Source: Hydrogenophaga intermedia | GTDB lineage: Bacteria; Pseudomonadota; Gammaproteobacteria; Burkholderiales; Burkholderiaceae_C | Direction of reading: 5' to 3' | Assembly (NCBI GenBank): GCA_945869245.1 | Contig: CAMBOY010000101.1 | Coordinates: forward strand, 1 to 9,549 | DNA: 9,549 nt | Shown here: in pieces, positions 1-6,503 of the stretch | Numbering within the stretch: position 1 is the stretch's first letter | Layout: the number at the start of each line of letters is the position of its first letter | The notes under the pieces: generated by a model | Database searches by the model: none | Told to the model about the DNA's origin: nothing | The model's input: the letters and a program-made list of their open reading frames with translations, nothing else | Program-made: the position numbers and the translations under genes

Positions 1-17
1 CGCCCGGGTCTTGGCCT

Positions 18-1268
18 TCAGCCGGGCAAAAACAGCGACTGCACGTCGCTCAGCAAATCAAAACCCCGCTCGGTGGGACGCACCCAGTCCCCATCGACCA
101 CCAGCCAGCCCGACGCGCTGGCTTTTTTCATGGGCGCGTCGATCACCGACAGCGGCAGGCCGGTGGTGGCGGCAAAGTCCTTGAGCGAAAAGCCGTCGCA
201 CAGCCGCAAGGCGTTGAGCATGAACTCAAACGGCAACTCGCTGCGTTGGACCGCCTCGGTCTGCGCCACCGCGTCACCGCGCGCTGCGCCCTCCATGTAG
301 CGGCGTGGGTCGCGCAGCCGCACCTGGCGCATGATGCGGTGGGCAAAACTCAACTTGCTGTGCGCGCCCGCACCAATGCCCAAGTAGTCGCCAAACTGCC
401 AGTAGTTCTGGTTGTGGCCGCAGCGGTGACCGGGCCGCGCGTAGGCCGAGACTTCATAGCGCTGCAGGCCAGCCGCCGCCGTGCCCGCGGTGATGGCATC
501 CAGCATGTCCCAGGCGTCGTCCTCGGGTGGCAAGGCGGGTGGGTACTTGGCGAAATAGGTGTTGGGCTCCAGCGTCAGGTGGTAGACCGACAGGTGCGGC
601 GGCGCAAACGACAGCGCGGTGGCCAGATCGGCCTGCAGCTGCGCCAGCGTCTGCCCCGGCAGGGCGTACATCAGGTCGAGGTTGAAGGTGTCAAAACACT
701 CGGCCGCCTCGGCCACCGCCGCACGGGCCTGGGCACCGTCGTGCACCCGGCCAATGGCCAACAAATGGGCGTCAGAAAAGCTTTGCACCCCGATGGAGAG
801 GCGGGTCACACCCGCCGCCCGGTAGGCGCGGAAACGGTCTTTCTCAAACGTGCCAGGATTGGCTTCGAGGGTGATTTCGGCGTCTGGCACCAGCGGCAGC
901 AGGGCCCGCACCTGGTTGAGCAAGCGCTCAATCCCCGCAGGCGAGAACAGGCTGGGCGTGCCACCACCAATGAACACGGTGTGCACCGCCCGACCCCAGA
1001 CCAAGGGCAGGGCCGACACAAGATCGGCCTGTAGCGCATCCAGATAGGCAGATTCCGGTAGATCGCCGCTGTTGGCACCCCATTCGTGCGAATTGAAGTC
1101 GCAATACGGACATTTGCGCAAACACCAGGGCAAATGGATGTAGAGCGACAGCGGTGGCAAGCCTTGCAGCTGCAAGGTGCCGGGGCGCATCCAGTGCGCC
1201 ACATCGCGCCAATCGGGTCCGGCGGCTGTGTGGGCTTCTGCTGCGATCGATATCGAACGGGTACTCAT
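18..1268 (-). CDS. hemW: HemW, radical SAM heme chaperone
   Basis: Radical-SAM protein of the HemW family, a heme-binding chaperone that delivers heme to apo-proteins such as respiratory enzymes; it is often misannotated as oxygen-independent coproporphyrinogen III oxidase (HemN). The 416-residue product has the CxxxCxxC iron-sulfur motif at C49, C53 and C56, followed by DF. The extra fourth cysteine of true HemN (CxxxCxxCxC) is missing, which favours HemW. Other marks are GGGTPSL (101-107), EANPGT (135-140), SIGVQSF (158-164) and the HemW-typical HNxxYW (285-290), then a HemN C-terminal domain. The N-terminus extends about 38 residues before the conserved core. I chose the ATG at 1268 because AGGA lies 10 bases upstream. 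A TTG at 1289 that overlaps the rdgB stop would add seven residues. Last gene of the minus-strand operon. Confidence 0.95.
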   Translation of the reverse strand: MSTRSISIAAEAHTAAGPDWRDVAHWMRPGTLQLQGLPPLSLYIHLPWCLRKCPYCDFNSHEWGANSGDLPESAYLDALQADLVSALPLVWGRAVHTVFIGGGTPSLFSPAGIERLLNQVRALLPLVPDAEITLEANPGTFEKDRFRAYRAAGVTRLSIGVQSFSDAHLLAIGRVHDGAQARAAVAEAAECFDTFNLDLMYALPGQTLAQLQADLATALSFAPPHLSVYHLTLEPNTYFAKYPPALPPEDDAWDMLDAITAGTAAAGLQRYEVSAYARPGHRCGHNQNYWQFGDYLGIGAGAHSKLSFAHRIMRQVRLRDPRRYMEGAARGDAVAQTEAVQRSELPFEFMLNALRLCDGFSLKDFAATTGLPLSVIDAPMKKASASGWLVVDGDWVRPTERGFDLLSDVQSLFLPG

Positions 1269-1285
1269 TTGCGCCGATTCCTGGC

Positions 1286-1915
1286 TCAATGGTCAGGCCA
1301 CCAGCAGGTGCGCATCAGCTCGCGCATGCGCAAGGCCGCCTGGCCACGGTGGCTGTGGCGGTTCTTTTCTTCGGCTGGCAACTCGGCAAAGGTTTTGCCC
1401 AGTTCGGGCAAGAACATGACCGGGTCGAAACCAAAGCCACCGTCACCCTGTGGCGCTTCGGTGATCAGTCCAGCGGCCCGACCCACCGCCACCAGCGGCT
1501 CCGGGTCGTCTGCGCTGCGCACGGCGACCAGGGTGCTGACCAGCGCCGCGCGCCGGTTGCTCTGGCCTTGCATCTGCTCCAACAAGGCGCGCACATTGTG
1601 GTCGTCGCCCTTGGGGTAACCAAACTGGGTGGCGTAGTAGGCCGTGTCCACCCCCGGCAAGCCGCCAAAGGCGTCGACACACAGGCCTGCGTCGTCGGCC
1701 AAGGCGGGCAAGCCGGTGTGGGCGGCGGCAAAACGCGCTTTGGACAAGGCGTTTTCAATAAAGGTGCGGTGCGGTTCGGGCGCCTCGCCCACACCCAGAT
1801 CGGCCTGGCGCACCAGCGCCACACCCAGCGGCGCCAGCAAAGCCTGCAGCTCGGCGAGCTTGCCGGCGTTGTTTGACGCCAGCACCAGCCGCCGCAGCGG
1901 GCCACTCGGGTTCAT
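1286..1915 (-). CDS. rdgB: RdgB/HAM1 non-canonical purine NTP pyrophosphatase
   Basis: Cytoplasmic ITPase/XTPase that hydrolyses dITP, ITP and XTP to the monophosphate and pyrophosphate, keeping deaminated purines out of DNA and RNA. The 209-residue length fits the family (E. coli 197). Motifs in order: the substrate loop SNNAGKLAE (14-22), FIENALSKAR (52-61) with the metal-binding Glu, the catalytic ADDAGL (73-78), FGFDP (161-165) and KNRHSHRG (184-191) for base recognition. The ATG at 1915 overlaps the rph stop as ATGA (1912-1915), a translational-coupling arrangement. Its TGA lies 17 bases before the preferred hemW ATG. The rph-rdgB-hemW order is common in proteobacteria. Nothing appears broken. 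Confidence 0.96.
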   Translation of the reverse strand: MNPSGPLRRLVLASNNAGKLAELQALLAPLGVALVRQADLGVGEAPEPHRTFIENALSKARFAAAHTGLPALADDAGLCVDAFGGLPGVDTAYYATQFGYPKGDDHNVRALLEQMQGQSNRRAALVSTLVAVRSADDPEPLVAVGRAAGLITEAPQGDGGFGFDPVMFLPELGKTFAELPAEEKNRHSHRGQAALRMRELMRTCWWPDH

Positions 1916-2643
1916 GCCAGCCCCAGCGCCTGGCGCTGCAGACGAACCAATTCTTGGATGCCGGCGTCCGCCAGGTCCAGCAAAGCGTTCATTTCGGCGC
2001 GGTCAAAAGCCGCGCCCTCGGCCGTGCCCTGCACTTCCACAAAATGCCCGGCACCGGTCATCACCACATTCATGTCGGTGTCGCAGGCAGAGTCTTCCAC
2101 ATACGCCAGGTCCAAGAGTGGCACGCCTTGGTGAATGCCCACTGACACCGCCGCCACATGGTCGCGGATCGGGGAGGCTGTCAACTTGCCGTCGGCCAAC
2201 AAGCGCGACACCGCGTCGTGAGCGGCCACAAACGCACCGGTGATGGCCGCTGTGCGGGTGCCGCCGTCGGCCTGCAAGACATCACAGTCAATGGTGAGTG
2301 TGCGCTCACCCAGCGCTTTTAGGTCAAACACCGCGCGCAGCGAGCGTCCGATCAGACGCTGAATCTCTTGGGTGCGGCCACTTTGTTTGCCTTTGGCCGC
2401 CTCGCGGTCGCTGCGGGTGTGGGTGGCGCGCGGCAGCATGCCGTATTCGGCCGTCACCCAGCCCTCACCGCTGCCGCGCTTGTGCGGCGGCACCCGCTCC
2501 TCCACAGAGGCGGTGCACAGCACACGGGTCTGGCCACATTCGATCAGCACCGAACCTTCGGCGTGGATGGTGAACTGGCGGGTCAAACGCACCGGGCGCA
2601 AAGCGTCCAAGGCGCGGCCGTCGGCGCGGGCATAGTCGGTCAT
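1912..2643 (-). CDS. rph: Ribonuclease PH
   Basis: Phosphorolytic 3'-5' exoribonuclease that trims tRNA precursors and other RNA 3' ends, releasing nucleoside diphosphates; the family forms hexameric rings. The 243-residue product matches the usual length (E. coli 238). It starts MTDYARADGR and carries ERVPPHKRGSGEGW (49-62), TEIQR-type QEIQRLIGRSLR (92-103), the phosphate-binding GGTRTA (127-132) and the acidic DLAYVEDSACDTDMN region (178-192) with D184 and D190 as expected metal ligands. The reading frame stays open 36 codons further upstream, but family alignment and the preceding PP2C stop (19 bases away) place the start at 2643. The Shine-Dalgarno sequence is weak (GAAAGA). The start context and short gaps indicate translation as part of the operon. 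Confidence 0.96.
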   Translation of the reverse strand: MTDYARADGRALDALRPVRLTRQFTIHAEGSVLIECGQTRVLCTASVEERVPPHKRGSGEGWVTAEYGMLPRATHTRSDREAAKGKQSGRTQEIQRLIGRSLRAVFDLKALGERTLTIDCDVLQADGGTRTAAITGAFVAAHDAVSRLLADGKLTASPIRDHVAAVSVGIHQGVPLLDLAYVEDSACDTDMNVVMTGAGHFVEVQGTAEGAAFDRAEMNALLDLADAGIQELVRLQRQALGLA

Positions 2644-2662
2644 GGGTATCTTTCGCTGGGGT

Positions 2663-3568
2663 TCAGGGTTTGCGCGCCGCGGTGCGGCGGATCGCTTCGT
2701 TGATTTCGGCGATGGTGCGCTCAATGGTTTCGTCGTCCATGTCCCACACACTCTCGCTCGCTTGCTGGGCGGCGTTGGCGTCCAGCGTGGACGAGAACAC
2801 GCCTTCGGGCAGCGCCTCGGTGCTCACCCGGGTGGTGCGGAAGTCGTCCTGCGCTTCCCAATCGACCGCCAGCGCGCTCACGTTGTCGGATCGGGAGCCG
2901 GCGCGGCGCAGTGCCTCGTCCACCAAACGGTCCACCGCTTCATCCAGCGGGCCCTGCCCCAAACCACGCACCAACTCGCCGTCGTTGAGCACCGACCACA
3001 AGCCGTCCGAGCACAACAAGATGCGGTCGCCGCTGCGCAGCTCGATTGGGCCGCTGAGGTCAAACACCGGCACCGACGGCGAGCCCAGACAGCTCAAAAG
3101 CAAATTGCGGTTGGCCGGCGGCAGACCCGCGGCGGTTTTTTGCCGCTCGAGCATCGAGTGGTCGCGGGTGCGCAACACAGCCCCGTTGCCACGCACCACG
3201 TACAAGCGCGAATCGCCACAGTGGATGCCATACAACTGGTTGCGTTCGATCACCGCCGCCACCAGAGTGGTTCTGGGCGTGTCGAGCATGCCTTTGTCGG
3301 CCGCGTAGCGGATGATGTGGTGGTGCGCGTGCAGCAAACCATCGGACAGAAACGCCGGCACTTGGCGCAACAGCGGCTGCGCCAGCTTCTGAAAACGGCC
3401 CGACAGCACTTGCAGCGCCAGGTGCGCCGCCGTCGCCCCTTCCGGGTGCCCGCCCATGCCGTCGGCCAGCATCAGCAGGCACGACTGGCGGGTGTAGCAA
3501 TACGCCATGCGGTCTTCGTTGCGTTCGCGCGCGCCCTGCTGGCTGTTTTGATGGACCGAGAATTTCAT
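2663..3568 (-). CDS. PP2C-family Ser/Thr protein phosphatase
   Basis: Soluble metal-dependent protein phosphatase of the PPM/PP2C family, expected to reverse phosphorylation by the kinase encoded immediately upstream. The 301-residue product shows all core motifs: RERNED (14-19), the metal-binding DGMGGH (36-41), HCGDSR (116-121), CSDGLW (186-191) and SDN (227-229) with the last metal-binding Asp. No membrane segment or signal peptide is visible. After the catalytic core (about 240) comes a 60-residue tail: a Thr/Ser-rich stretch, then an acidic segment leading into a probable helix (about 278-297). The role of the tail is unknown. The ATG at 3568 overlaps the kinase TGA as ATGA (3565-3568), so the two are probably made at a fixed ratio. 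Targets cannot be read from the sequence. Confidence 0.93.
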   Translation of the reverse strand: MKFSVHQNSQQGARERNEDRMAYCYTRQSCLLMLADGMGGHPEGATAAHLALQVLSGRFQKLAQPLLRQVPAFLSDGLLHAHHHIIRYAADKGMLDTPRTTLVAAVIERNQLYGIHCGDSRLYVVRGNGAVLRTRDHSMLERQKTAAGLPPANRNLLLSCLGSPSVPVFDLSGPIELRSGDRILLCSDGLWSVLNDGELVRGLGQGPLDEAVDRLVDEALRRAGSRSDNVSALAVDWEAQDDFRTTRVSTEALPEGVFSSTLDANAAQQASESVWDMDDETIERTIAEINEAIRRTAARKP

Positions 3569-4569
3569 CGTTTGGGCGCTCCGCCCACGGTCGAGGCTTT
3601 GGGTGCGACCGCATCGGCCACCATATTGTCCAATTGCATGCGCATGCGCTCGGTCACCGACAGCTTGGTGTACGAGCGCGCGCCCGGTCGGGACAATTCT
3701 TTTTGCAGCGCAAACACCGAAGGCGGGCGATTTTGGGCGTCCATGGCCATGCACCACTGCACCACTTCAATCAGATTATCGGAGTAGATGCCGCGCAATC
3801 GCGCCATATTGGTGGGCAATCGGTCCTTTTCCTGGCGCTGCGGCGCGTCCGGTGGCGGGTAGCCGTGCATACAGGCGTAGATACAAGCGCCAATCGCGTA
3901 CATATCGGTCCACGGCCCCATGGAGGAATCGCGGCGGTACATCTCGGGCGAAGCAAAACCCGGTGTGTACATCGGGCGCACAAAATTGCCCTCTTTGCTG
4001 AGCACTTCGCGCGCCGCGCCAAAATCGATCAATACCGCGCGGTTGTCGTCGGTAATGAAGATATTGGCTGGTTTTATGTCGAGATGCAGCATTTTGTGCT
4101 GATGCACGATGCGCAAACCCCGCAGCACCTCGTCGAACAGCGAGCGGATGGTCGACTCACGCAGAATTTTGGGGCGCTTGAGATCGCGAGAAATGATGAC
4201 GTAGTCTTGCAGCGAAGCGCCGTCAAGATAGTTCATCACCATATAAACGGTCTCGTTCTCGCGGAAAAAGTTGAGAACGCTCACCACCGATGCGTGCGAA
4301 ATCTGGGCCAGCGCACGGCCCTCTTCGAAGAAACTTTTGAGGCCCAGGCGGTAGAGCGACAGCTTCTCGGGCGCCACCTTGGGCGAGAGCTGGCCCGGAT
4401 CGCGGGTGGCCAAGGTGGCGGGAATGTATTCCTTGATCGCCACCTGCTGACCGTCGGCGTCCAGGGCCAAGTACACCAAACCGAACCCGCCAGCGGCCAA
4501 TTTGCGCACAATGCGGTAGCCACCCACCTGGGTGTCCGGCGGCAGTGGCGCGGGCTTGACCTTTGACAT
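3565..4569 (-). CDS. Hanks-type Ser/Thr protein kinase, cytoplasmic
   Basis: Eukaryote-like Ser/Thr kinase of 334 residues: a catalytic domain (about 18-295) plus a short Ala/Pro-rich tail. Visible motifs: the glycine-rich loop AAGGFGLVY (25-33), VAIK with K46, helix-C Glu in SFFEEGRAL (79-86), the catalytic loop HLDIKPANIF (162-171) with D164, K166 and N169, DFG (182-184), the activation segment ending YTPGFASPE (201-209), D222 and R281. The HRD arginine is replaced by Leu (HLD), making this a non-RD kinase. There is no transmembrane segment, PASTA repeat or other sensor domain, so it appears cytosolic. The ATG at 4569 is the first in the operon; the nearest SD-like GGAG is about 12 bases upstream, rather far. 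Substrates are unknown. Confidence 0.93.
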   Translation of the reverse strand: MSKVKPAPLPPDTQVGGYRIVRKLAAGGFGLVYLALDADGQQVAIKEYIPATLATRDPGQLSPKVAPEKLSLYRLGLKSFFEEGRALAQISHASVVSVLNFFRENETVYMVMNYLDGASLQDYVIISRDLKRPKILRESTIRSLFDEVLRGLRIVHQHKMLHLDIKPANIFITDDNRAVLIDFGAAREVLSKEGNFVRPMYTPGFASPEMYRRDSSMGPWTDMYAIGACIYACMHGYPPPDAPQRQEKDRLPTNMARLRGIYSDNLIEVVQWCMAMDAQNRPPSVFALQKELSRPGARSYTKLSVTERMRMQLDNMVADAVAPKASTVGGAPKR

Positions 4570-4631
4570 AATCGGTGGACGCTCCAGGCCTCTGGGCAAC
4601 AAACAATCAAAAACTACAGGAATACAGCTCC
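4570..4631. promoter_or_regulatory. Divergent intergenic region, kinase operon / yicC
   Basis: This 62-base gap separates the start codons of two divergent gene clusters, so promoters for both should lie in it or in the neighbouring coding ends. I could not identify a convincing -35/-10 pair in either direction. The plus strand has a perfect TTGACA at 4563-4568, but nothing resembling TATAAT lies 16-18 bases downstream. The right half (about 4600-4618) is A-rich on the plus strand. AGGA at 4618-4621 is a plausible ribosome binding site for yicC, 10 bases before its ATG. Assigning the region as regulatory is an inference from gene orientation. Confidence 0.5.
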
Positions 4632-5543
4632 ATGCCAGTTTACAGTATGACCGGCTACGCCATGGTCCATGGCGCCGTGGCCGGTGATCCGTCGGCAACG
4701 GCTGAATCCACCGACAGCGCGCCGCAACTGGGCGTCGAGTTGCGCTCGGTCAACAGCCGCTTTTTGGATCTGTCGTTCAAACTCGCCGACGACCTGCGGC
4801 CGGCCGAACCGGCCTTGCGTGAACTGATTGGACAAGGCCTCAAACGCGGCAAAGTGGAGTTGCGGGCCTGGGTCGAAGGCCGCACCAGCGCCAACAGCTT
4901 GACCCCCAGCGCCGGTGCGTTGCAGCGCTTGTGCGCGGCCCAAGCCGCCGTGCTGCAAGCCATGCCAAGCGCCCAGCCCTTGTCGGTGGCTGAAGCGCTG
5001 CAATGGGGACAGCAGCGCGACACCGACACCAGCGCCTGGACCGTGGCGCTGCAGGGCTTTGCCGCCGAAGCCTTGCAGCAACTGCTCGCCTCGCGCCAGC
5101 GCGAGGGACAACGCCTGGCCGACACCTTGCTGGAGCGCACCGCACAACTGCGCCAACTCGCGCGCACCGCCCAACCCTTGATCCCCCAACTGGTGGAGCA
5201 ACAGCGCCTGCGCTTTTTGGAGCGCTGGAACGAAGCCCTGGGCCAGACCGACGTGGCGGCCGACAGCGCCCGCGAGCGCGCCCTGACCGAGGCCACCGCC
5301 TTTGCCATCCGCATCGACGTGGCCGAAGAGCTGACCCGCCTGCACGCCCACCTCGACGAAATCGATCGGCTGCTGCGCACCGGTTCCGAGATGGGCAAGC
5401 GGCTGGATTTCATCATCCAAGAATTGCACCGGGAAGCCAACACCCTGGGCTCCAAATCGTCCAGCTTGGAACTGACCCGTATTTCCGTGGACATGAAAGT
5501 GCTGATCGAACAGATGCGCGAACAGGTTCAGAATCTGGAATGA
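4632..5543 (+). CDS. yicC: YicC/YloC family endoribonuclease
   Basis: Member of the YicC/YloC family; E. coli YicC has been described as an endoribonuclease and as a factor in degradation of the small RNA RyhB. The 303-residue product begins with the family signature SMTGYA (5-10) and contains ELRSVNSRFLDL (about 36-47), RGKVELR (72-78), DVAEELTRLHAHLDE and the highly conserved C-terminal block GKRLDFIIQELHREANTLGSKS followed by VDMKVLIEQMREQVQNLE. It is slightly longer than E. coli YicC (287), partly from an insertion near residues 15-32. The ATG at 4632 was chosen over upstream in-frame codons because it gives the family N-terminus. It is the first gene of the plus-strand cluster, and its TGA sits against gmk. 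Confidence 0.95.
   Translation: MPVYSMTGYAMVHGAVAGDPSATAESTDSAPQLGVELRSVNSRFLDLSFKLADDLRPAEPALRELIGQGLKRGKVELRAWVEGRTSANSLTPSAGALQRLCAAQAAVLQAMPSAQPLSVAEALQWGQQRDTDTSAWTVALQGFAAEALQQLLASRQREGQRLADTLLERTAQLRQLARTAQPLIPQLVEQQRLRFLERWNEALGQTDVAADSARERALTEATAFAIRIDVAEELTRLHAHLDEIDRLLRTGSEMGKRLDFIIQELHREANTLGSKSSSLELTRISVDMKVLIEQMREQVQNLE
4658..4674. repeat. 17-base perfect palindrome in the yicC 5' coding end
   Basis: CGCCATGG-T-CCATGGCG, with 8-base arms around a single T, lies 27 to 43 bases into yicC and about 90 bases upstream of the kinase start codon. It encodes part of YAMVHGA, so it may be only a by-product of codon choice. Its position next to a divergent promoter region would also suit an operator. 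Confidence 0.4.
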
Positions 5544-5545
5544 CG

Positions 5546-6166
5546 ATGCAATACCCTGGCAATCTTTTTGTGGTGGCCGCGCCCAGTGGAGCCGGCAAGT
5601 CCAGCTTGGTCAAGGCCCTGATGGAGCTGGACGCCCGCGTCATGCCCTCGATTTCGCACACCACCCGGGCGCCGCGCGGGCAGGAAGTGCATGGCCGCGA
5701 ATACTATTTTGTGAGCAACGACACCTTCGACCAGATGGTGCAGCAAGACGCCTTTGTGGAATGGGCCTCGGTACACGGCAACCGCTACGGCACCTCCAAA
5801 GCGGCGATTGAGCAGCGCATGAGCCAGGGCGTGGACGTGCTGCTGGAAATCGACTACCAAGGCGCCTTGCAGGTCAAGCGCCTGTTCCCGTCGGCGGTGC
5901 TGATTTTTGTGCTGCCGCCGAGCTGGACTGAGCTGCGCTCGCGGCTGGAGCGGCGCGCCGAAGACAGCGCCGAGGTGATTGAGGTACGGCTGCAGAACGC
6001 GGCCGAAGAAATGGCACAGGCGAAAAACTTCGACTTCGTTATAATCAACGAGTTGTTTGAACGCGCTTTGTTCGATCTCAAAGCCATCGTTCACGCGCAG
6101 CGCCTGCGCTTTAGCGCGCAGCGCATCGCCCGCAGCGATGTGTTTGGCGCTCTGAATATCCTTTGA
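5546..6166 (+). CDS. gmk: Guanylate kinase
   Basis: Cytoplasmic GMP kinase (ATP + GMP to ADP + GDP), essential for GTP and dGTP supply and upstream of (p)ppGpp synthesis. The 206-residue product matches the family (E. coli 207). It has the P-loop APSGAGKSS (12-20), the GMP-binding segment SISHTTRAPR (35-44) with EVHGREYYF (47-55), EIDYQGA (101-107), a lid segment RSRLERRAEDS (131-141) and FVIINE (164-169). Two ATGs are possible. The one at 5540 overlaps the yicC stop as ATGA but has no spaced Shine-Dalgarno sequence. The one at 5546 has GGA six bases upstream and gives MQYPGNLFVVAAPSG, so I prefer it. Tight coupling to yicC is evident. The 3' part contains a perfect TATAAT (see the separate entry). 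Confidence 0.96.
   Translation: MQYPGNLFVVAAPSGAGKSSLVKALMELDARVMPSISHTTRAPRGQEVHGREYYFVSNDTFDQMVQQDAFVEWASVHGNRYGTSKAAIEQRMSQGVDVLLEIDYQGALQVKRLFPSAVLIFVLPPSWTELRSRLERRAEDSAEVIEVRLQNAAEEMAQAKNFDFVIINELFERALFDLKAIVHAQRLRFSAQRIARSDVFGALNIL
6040..6045 (+). promoter_or_regulatory. Candidate internal -10 element (TATAAT) in gmk
   Basis: A perfect TATAAT sits inside gmk, spanning the codons GTT ATA ATC, 143 bases before the rpoZ ATG. ATA is used once among the ten Ile codons of gmk, exactly here. No good -35 hexamer lies 15-19 bases upstream, and there is no TGn extension (CGT instead), so promoter activity for rpoZ is only a possibility. Confidence 0.3.
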
Positions 6167-6187
6167 CCACCGCACCGGAGAGCCTAC

Positions 6188-6391
6188 ATGGCCCGCATCA
6201 CTGTTGAAGATTGTCTGGAAAAAATCCCCAACCGCTTTCAGTTGGTGCTGGCCGCGACCTACCGTGCGCGCATGTTGAGCCAAGGTCATACCCCCCGGGT
6301 GGAAACCAAGAACAAGCCGGCCGTGACCGCTTTGCGCGAAATTGCCCAAGGCAAAGTCGGCTTGGAAATGCTGAAAAAAGTACCCACCTGA
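6188..6391 (+). CDS. rpoZ: RNA polymerase omega subunit
   Basis: Smallest RNA polymerase core subunit; it binds and stabilises the beta' subunit. In E. coli its N-terminus forms ppGpp site 1 together with beta'. The 67-residue product begins MARITVEDC, keeping A2 and R3 of that site, and has the conserved NRFQLVLAATYRAR (15-28) and TALREIAQGK (47-56). It is shorter than E. coli omega (91), lacking the Gln/Glu/Ala-rich C-terminal tail; I recall this short form as typical of betaproteobacteria. A strong Shine-Dalgarno GGAG lies seven bases before the ATG. It follows gmk by 21 bases, and an intrinsic terminator begins 21 bases after its stop. Confidence 0.96.
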   Translation: MARITVEDCLEKIPNRFQLVLAATYRARMLSQGHTPRVETKNKPAVTALREIAQGKVGLEMLKKVPT

Positions 6392-6412
6392 TCGGCCACG
6401 ACCACCACACCC

Positions 6413-6439
6413 AAAACACCGCCACCTGGCGGTGTTTTT
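6413..6439 (+). terminator. Intrinsic terminator after rpoZ
   Basis: Perfect 11-base inverted repeat AAAACACCGCC (6413-6423) and GGCGGTGTTTT (6428-6438) with a four-base ACCT loop. The right arm ends in a run of five T (6435-6439). The plus-strand U tract makes it a good Rho-independent terminator for the yicC-gmk-rpoZ transcript. It ends 64 bases before the spoT start, so spoT needs read-through or its own promoter. Confidence 0.88.
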
Positions 6440-6503
6440 GTATGTGTGCTGCATAAACCACGCACGCCAGCAAACAAGCACCGCACGCGCTACAGTAAGC
6501 ACC

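Noticed and set aside
2..27. Inverted repeat GCCCGG ... CCGGGC across the hemW stop
   Set aside because: Only 6-base arms in very GC-rich DNA and no U tract visible before the window edge; not enough for a terminator.
246..1034. Plus-strand open frame opposite hemW
   Set aside because: Composition typical of an antisense shadow; hemW has all family motifs on the other strand.
1269..1289. TTG start for hemW overlapping the rdgB stop
   Set aside because: The ATG seven codons downstream has a better start codon and a spaced AGGA; the TTG remains only an alternative.
2642..3787. Long plus-strand open frame opposite the phosphatase and kinase
   Set aside because: Arg/His/Gln-rich shadow translation with no family resemblance; the minus-strand PP2C and kinase motifs are complete.
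4563..4568. Perfect TTGACA at the kinase start codon as a -35 for yicC
   Set aside because: No -10-like hexamer at 16-18 bases downstream (around 4585-4592), so a promoter is not supported.
5540..5545. First ATG of gmk in the ATGA overlap with yicC
   Set aside because: GGA touches this ATG directly, while it is correctly spaced for the ATG at 5546; the difference is two residues.
6432..6503. In-frame upstream extension of spoT from a GTG at 6432
   Set aside because: It starts inside the rpoZ terminator and would encode a Cys/Ala/Thr-rich stretch with no homology expectation.
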